A stretch of DNA of 64,000 nt from Pomacea canaliculata. Its lineage: Eukaryota; Mollusca; Gastropoda; Architaenioglossa; Ampullariidae. Position 1 is the stretch's first letter. Each line of letters opens with the position of its first letter. The stretch covers positions 11,338,074 to 11,402,073 of the forward strand of contig NC_037595.1 of NCBI RefSeq assembly GCF_003073045.1, read 5' to 3'. The notes under the pieces were generated by a model, which did no database searches, was not told the origin of the DNA, and worked only from the letters and a program-made list of their open reading frames with translations. Of the stretch, positions 61,084 through 64,000 are shown piece by piece. The position numbers and the translations under genes are program-made.

Positions 61084-61300
61084 GTGACAGTTGGCACCCC
61101 GTGTGCAGCGTTCCCCATCATCTTGAGTAGCAAGTTGATTTTAAAAAAAAAGTGTTACTGCGCATGTCTGAGTCTGCCGGTACTCGTCTCCGGTGCATTT
61201 ACATTTTACTTACTGTACTTATTCATGTTGCTCCCGAGTAGTTGTATACAATACGGAAATCAGAACAATTGCTTCATTTCCTTCGCTTTGATCTATAAAG
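61084..61300 (+). repeat. third, partial copy of the block Y promoter region
   Basis: Resembles 49167-49380 and 55136-55345: gacagttg…accccgtgtgcagcgtt, agtgt(c/t)actgcgcatgtctgagtctg, acattt, aatcagaac and ttcatt in order. It stops before the TATA box and is joined to block X copy 2, so it drives no visible gene of its own. Confidence 0.7.
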
Positions 61301-61332
61301 TGTGTGGTGTGTGACCTGGTGTTATGTGCAGG

Positions 61333-62994
61333 GAGTGTGACCCGATGTCCAACGTGTCTAGAATGTGACGTAGTATGCGAAGAACGTGATGTGTGTGTGT
61401 GAGAGAGAAAGAGACCTGATTGTGACGTGTAGCGAAGATCTTGCCTGTGGAAAGGTTTTCTGGGTAATCCTCATTTCCTACTTGTCTTCGTGCAAACGCA
61501 CAATCATAGACATCATTTAGAGGATATATTCTGGTTGTTAAGAAACAAATAAACTTAAAAAAAATACAAGCAGGAACTTTCACTCACCATGTTATTTTGT
61601 AAAAGAAAAGTTTACTTTAAAAAACAACCATAATACTAGATTATACACATACATTACAAAAAATATCTGTAAATGTGAAAAGGAGGGATACATATCTGTG
61701 ATTGGACTTAGACCAGTTTATCAGCATGTAACATTTTAAAAAATCAGTCTTGACGGAGTAATTTTAAAAAATCGCCGTCTCCAAAACGTATTTTTCTTTG
61801 AGCTGTACGCTGATACCAAGATCCGCTCATTCTTAAAATGTTTTAATTAAGCTTGGATAATACTATCCCGATTTTTTAGCTTTTACTTGCGCGATGAATG
61901 TATCGCGACAGTCAGCGTTTTAAATGACCATGATTACAAGATAACTTGCTACCAAAAGGGAGACAACACCTTTTTGCTACGGATTAGCTTGATGGAGTTA
62001 CTGTTCTTGACCGTTCACTGTGCCTGCTTTGAGTTGTATGACAGTAAACTCCGGTAGCACTTGCTACAAAGAGGATTATAATCAGAATAGTTTTTTGAGA
62101 TATTTGTCATTGAGAAAACTTATGCAGCAACAAACTAAAACTTCAGAACTAGCAGCAGTAAATACAGTAGAGATGATGATGATTGATGATGATGAGGAGG
62201 AGACTTTCGTTATTTTGAATTAATCTTAATTATCTGAAAAGTGTTAATCGTCATTGTCACGCTAAAGTGGGTATATATGGTATCAGCACAATTGATAAAA
62301 GATATACTTTACACCTCACGCGGCAATGCGAAATCTAATCTATATCCAGGTATGTGCAGCCATTGATAAAATATTTGCTGCCAAACGTTCTCACTGAATA
62401 TTCCGAAGTATTCTTTATCACTCTGATTAATGTGACTGCGATAGTCTGGACCATATGAAAACCACAAGTTGAGAAACCACAAATCACTAAACTATGTTCA
62501 CCTTAAGGGACAATTAGAGATAAAACACAAAAGCAGACGACAAGATAAAATCTGAAGACTTACTTTTAAAATCAATTAAAGACCCAAGGTTTTTTATGTC
62601 TGGTACCTCAGTAATGGGATCTGAACTGATACATCAAGCAAAAGCAAAAGTGAAAGTACAGTCTTCTTTAGGAGTAGAGAAAAGGAAACTTATCATCAGG
62701 AGCACGTTGCTGACTGTATTATACAATTATCAATCAAAAAGTATCAATGAAACTGTAACCTTCACGACAGGCAGATAAAAATTACTATCAAAAACAAATC
62801 ACTGCGCATGTCCAAATTATCCGCCCCTTTTCGACCTATTTCCCGCACATATCATCACACTTTAGTCTTTTTTAGCGAAGGGAGCTAGTCGGACGTAGTT
62901 TTTGCCGCAAAAATCATATTTGACACCAAAATATAATTACCACATCACAACCGAGATTTTAAAGACAAGATGGCGACTGGGCGATATCAAACTC
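61333..62994 (+). repeat. duplicated block X, copy 2 (upstream of gene copy C)
   Basis: Matches 46848-48751 but lacks the hAT-like MITE; the undisrupted target atttagag is at 61515-61522. It contains the copy C leader (agctagtcggacgtagtt … cacaaccgagattt) and runs straight into exon 1. A short ORF of about 36 codons (MGSELIHQAKAKVKVQSSLG…) is shared by both copies (48399 and 62614). Confidence 0.85.
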
Positions 62995-64000
62995 CAGACT
63001 CCAGTGAGGTGCGTTTGTCCTGCAGTCTGTGCATGGAGTCCTATCGTGGTCGCACCCCCAAGCTGCTGCCATGTTTTCACACCTTCTGTCTGCCGTGTCT
63101 GGAAACCATGGCTGCTGCAGCAGCTTCCACAAAATCGTTCTCAGACGAAACAAACGCAGATGAAGACAAGAAGAGTGGAGAAGATGCCGTCATAGATGAG
63201 GAACAAAGCAAAACAAAGACCTTCCTGTGTCCGACGTGCCGTGCCTCCGTTGTTGTGCCTGAGGGTGGAGTAAGTCAGTTACAGGTGAGTCACTAACGGA
63301 AAAAAGAACACAAAGGCCTGGGCTAGCGTTGTCATGATTGCATATTCATTTGTTAATACTTACAGGTTCTGTCAGACTGATTCTTACCTTCAGCCCACTT
63401 TCTCAAGGTTAAAAATTTCTTCAGGTGAGTTGGCATGAGACAATTTAAGATGAGACCGTTCTAGGTGAATCAGATCCATGGCAGTCAACAAAATGCAGTG
63501 CCCTGATTATTTGAAACAATGTTGTCCTAAAGCAAATTCTAAAATAAGGTTTTGTTTTTAAAGAATAAAGAATAAAAGGGATGTAGATAAATGATCACAT
63601 AGGCAAGAAAACAATGTTGATTTATTGTAGGGTTCTGCTTAAAGAATTCATACCCTGTCACTATAAAAACATTTTTTATTGATGATTTATGTACATTTAA
63701 GCGCGTAATTAATACTTAATAAAGAAAAAAAGGAGTGTAATCTTTAATCGATATAAAAGAACTTTGTTCATCACAAAGATAAACAACTAGATTGCTAAGT
63801 TTGGATATCTTTCAGACCAACTTCTACGTGGACTTTAATGACTCGTCAGATGTGACTCTACCTGTGGAGTGTGACACGTGTGAGGACGGCAGCCGCGAGA
63901 CAGCGACACACGAGTGCGGAGACTGTCGTCACAAGATGTGCTCCCGATGCAGTCGTCTGCACGCCATGTTTGCTAAGGGTCATCGCGTGCGACCCCTGGA
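62970..64000 (+). CDS. TRIM-like RING/B-box protein, copy C (runs off the window)
   Basis: Exon 1 is 62970-63284 (105 residues); exon 2 starts at 63816 and continues past 64000. The RING is intact (CSLC, CFHTFCLPC, CPTC), but the insert before the last Cys pair is only 43 residues and unrelated in sequence to copies A and B, with a run of alanines. Exon 2 begins TNFYVDFNDSSDVTLPVECD, and B-box 1 (CDTCEDGS…CSRCSRLH) is nearly identical to A and B. The upstream region is block X, not the block Y promoter, so this copy may be regulated differently. Whether it ends in a C1q domain cannot be seen here. Confidence 0.85.

Noticed and set aside
46848-62994. The paired long direct repeats as LTRs of a retroelement
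   Set aside because: The repeats contain host gene promoters and exons, lack TG…CA ends and enclose no gag or pol-like frames.
1-64000. CRISPR arrays, bacterial operons or plasmid features
   Set aside because: Intron-split genes, a Pol III tRNA and eukaryotic transposons show nuclear eukaryotic DNA; no regularly spaced repeat array is present.

Overview
The window looks like nuclear DNA from a gastropod mollusc. Genes are split by GT-AG introns, intergenic DNA is AT-rich and full of microsatellites, and small DNA transposons are present. The strongest clue is a gene joining two Ig-like domains, a coiled coil and a C-type lectin domain, an architecture known from gastropod haemolymph lectins (the CREP branch of the FREP/CREP/GREP families). 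The expanded C1q-bearing genes fit a mollusc too. Species cannot be told from sequence alone.

Layout. Bases 1-245 may hold the last exon of an unknown gene. TMEM242 (+) lies in three recognisable exons at 7272-11174, with an 824-bp pogo/mariner-like MITE in its last intron. A CREP-like lectin gene (+) occupies 14335-18979. It sits between two diverged copies of a ~690-bp block that each carry a tRNA-Gly: a broken tRNA at 13592 and an intact tRNA-Gly(GCC) at 20509. A mostly empty, repeat-rich stretch follows. An alpha-type nicotinic acetylcholine receptor-like subunit runs on the minus strand from about 37709 down to 26559 in eight exons; its initiator codon is not visible and the M2-M3 splice does not keep frame.

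From about 46.8 kb to the right edge is a segmentally duplicated locus. It holds three tandem plus-strand genes encoding RING, two B-boxes and a coiled coil (TRIM/RBCC type). In copy B this module is spliced in frame to a C-terminal C1q domain. Copy A has an intact C1q exon in the same place, but a one-base difference puts a stop just before the splice site, so A should make an RBCC protein without C1q. Copy C runs off the window. The duplicated blocks are shuffled: one 1.9-kb upstream block occurs before A and before C, the first carrying a hAT-like MITE whose empty site survives in the second. A 25-bp stub of a fourth copy's first exon marks a rearrangement junction at 48.75 kb.

How it may work (inference): the RBCC-C1q proteins pair a ubiquitin-ligase-like N-terminus with a C1q head and lack signal peptides. 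Between A and B the C1q exon differs far more than the RING and B-box exons, which suits a diversifying recognition domain. With the CREP-like lectin, the window carries two kinds of candidate innate recognition gene.
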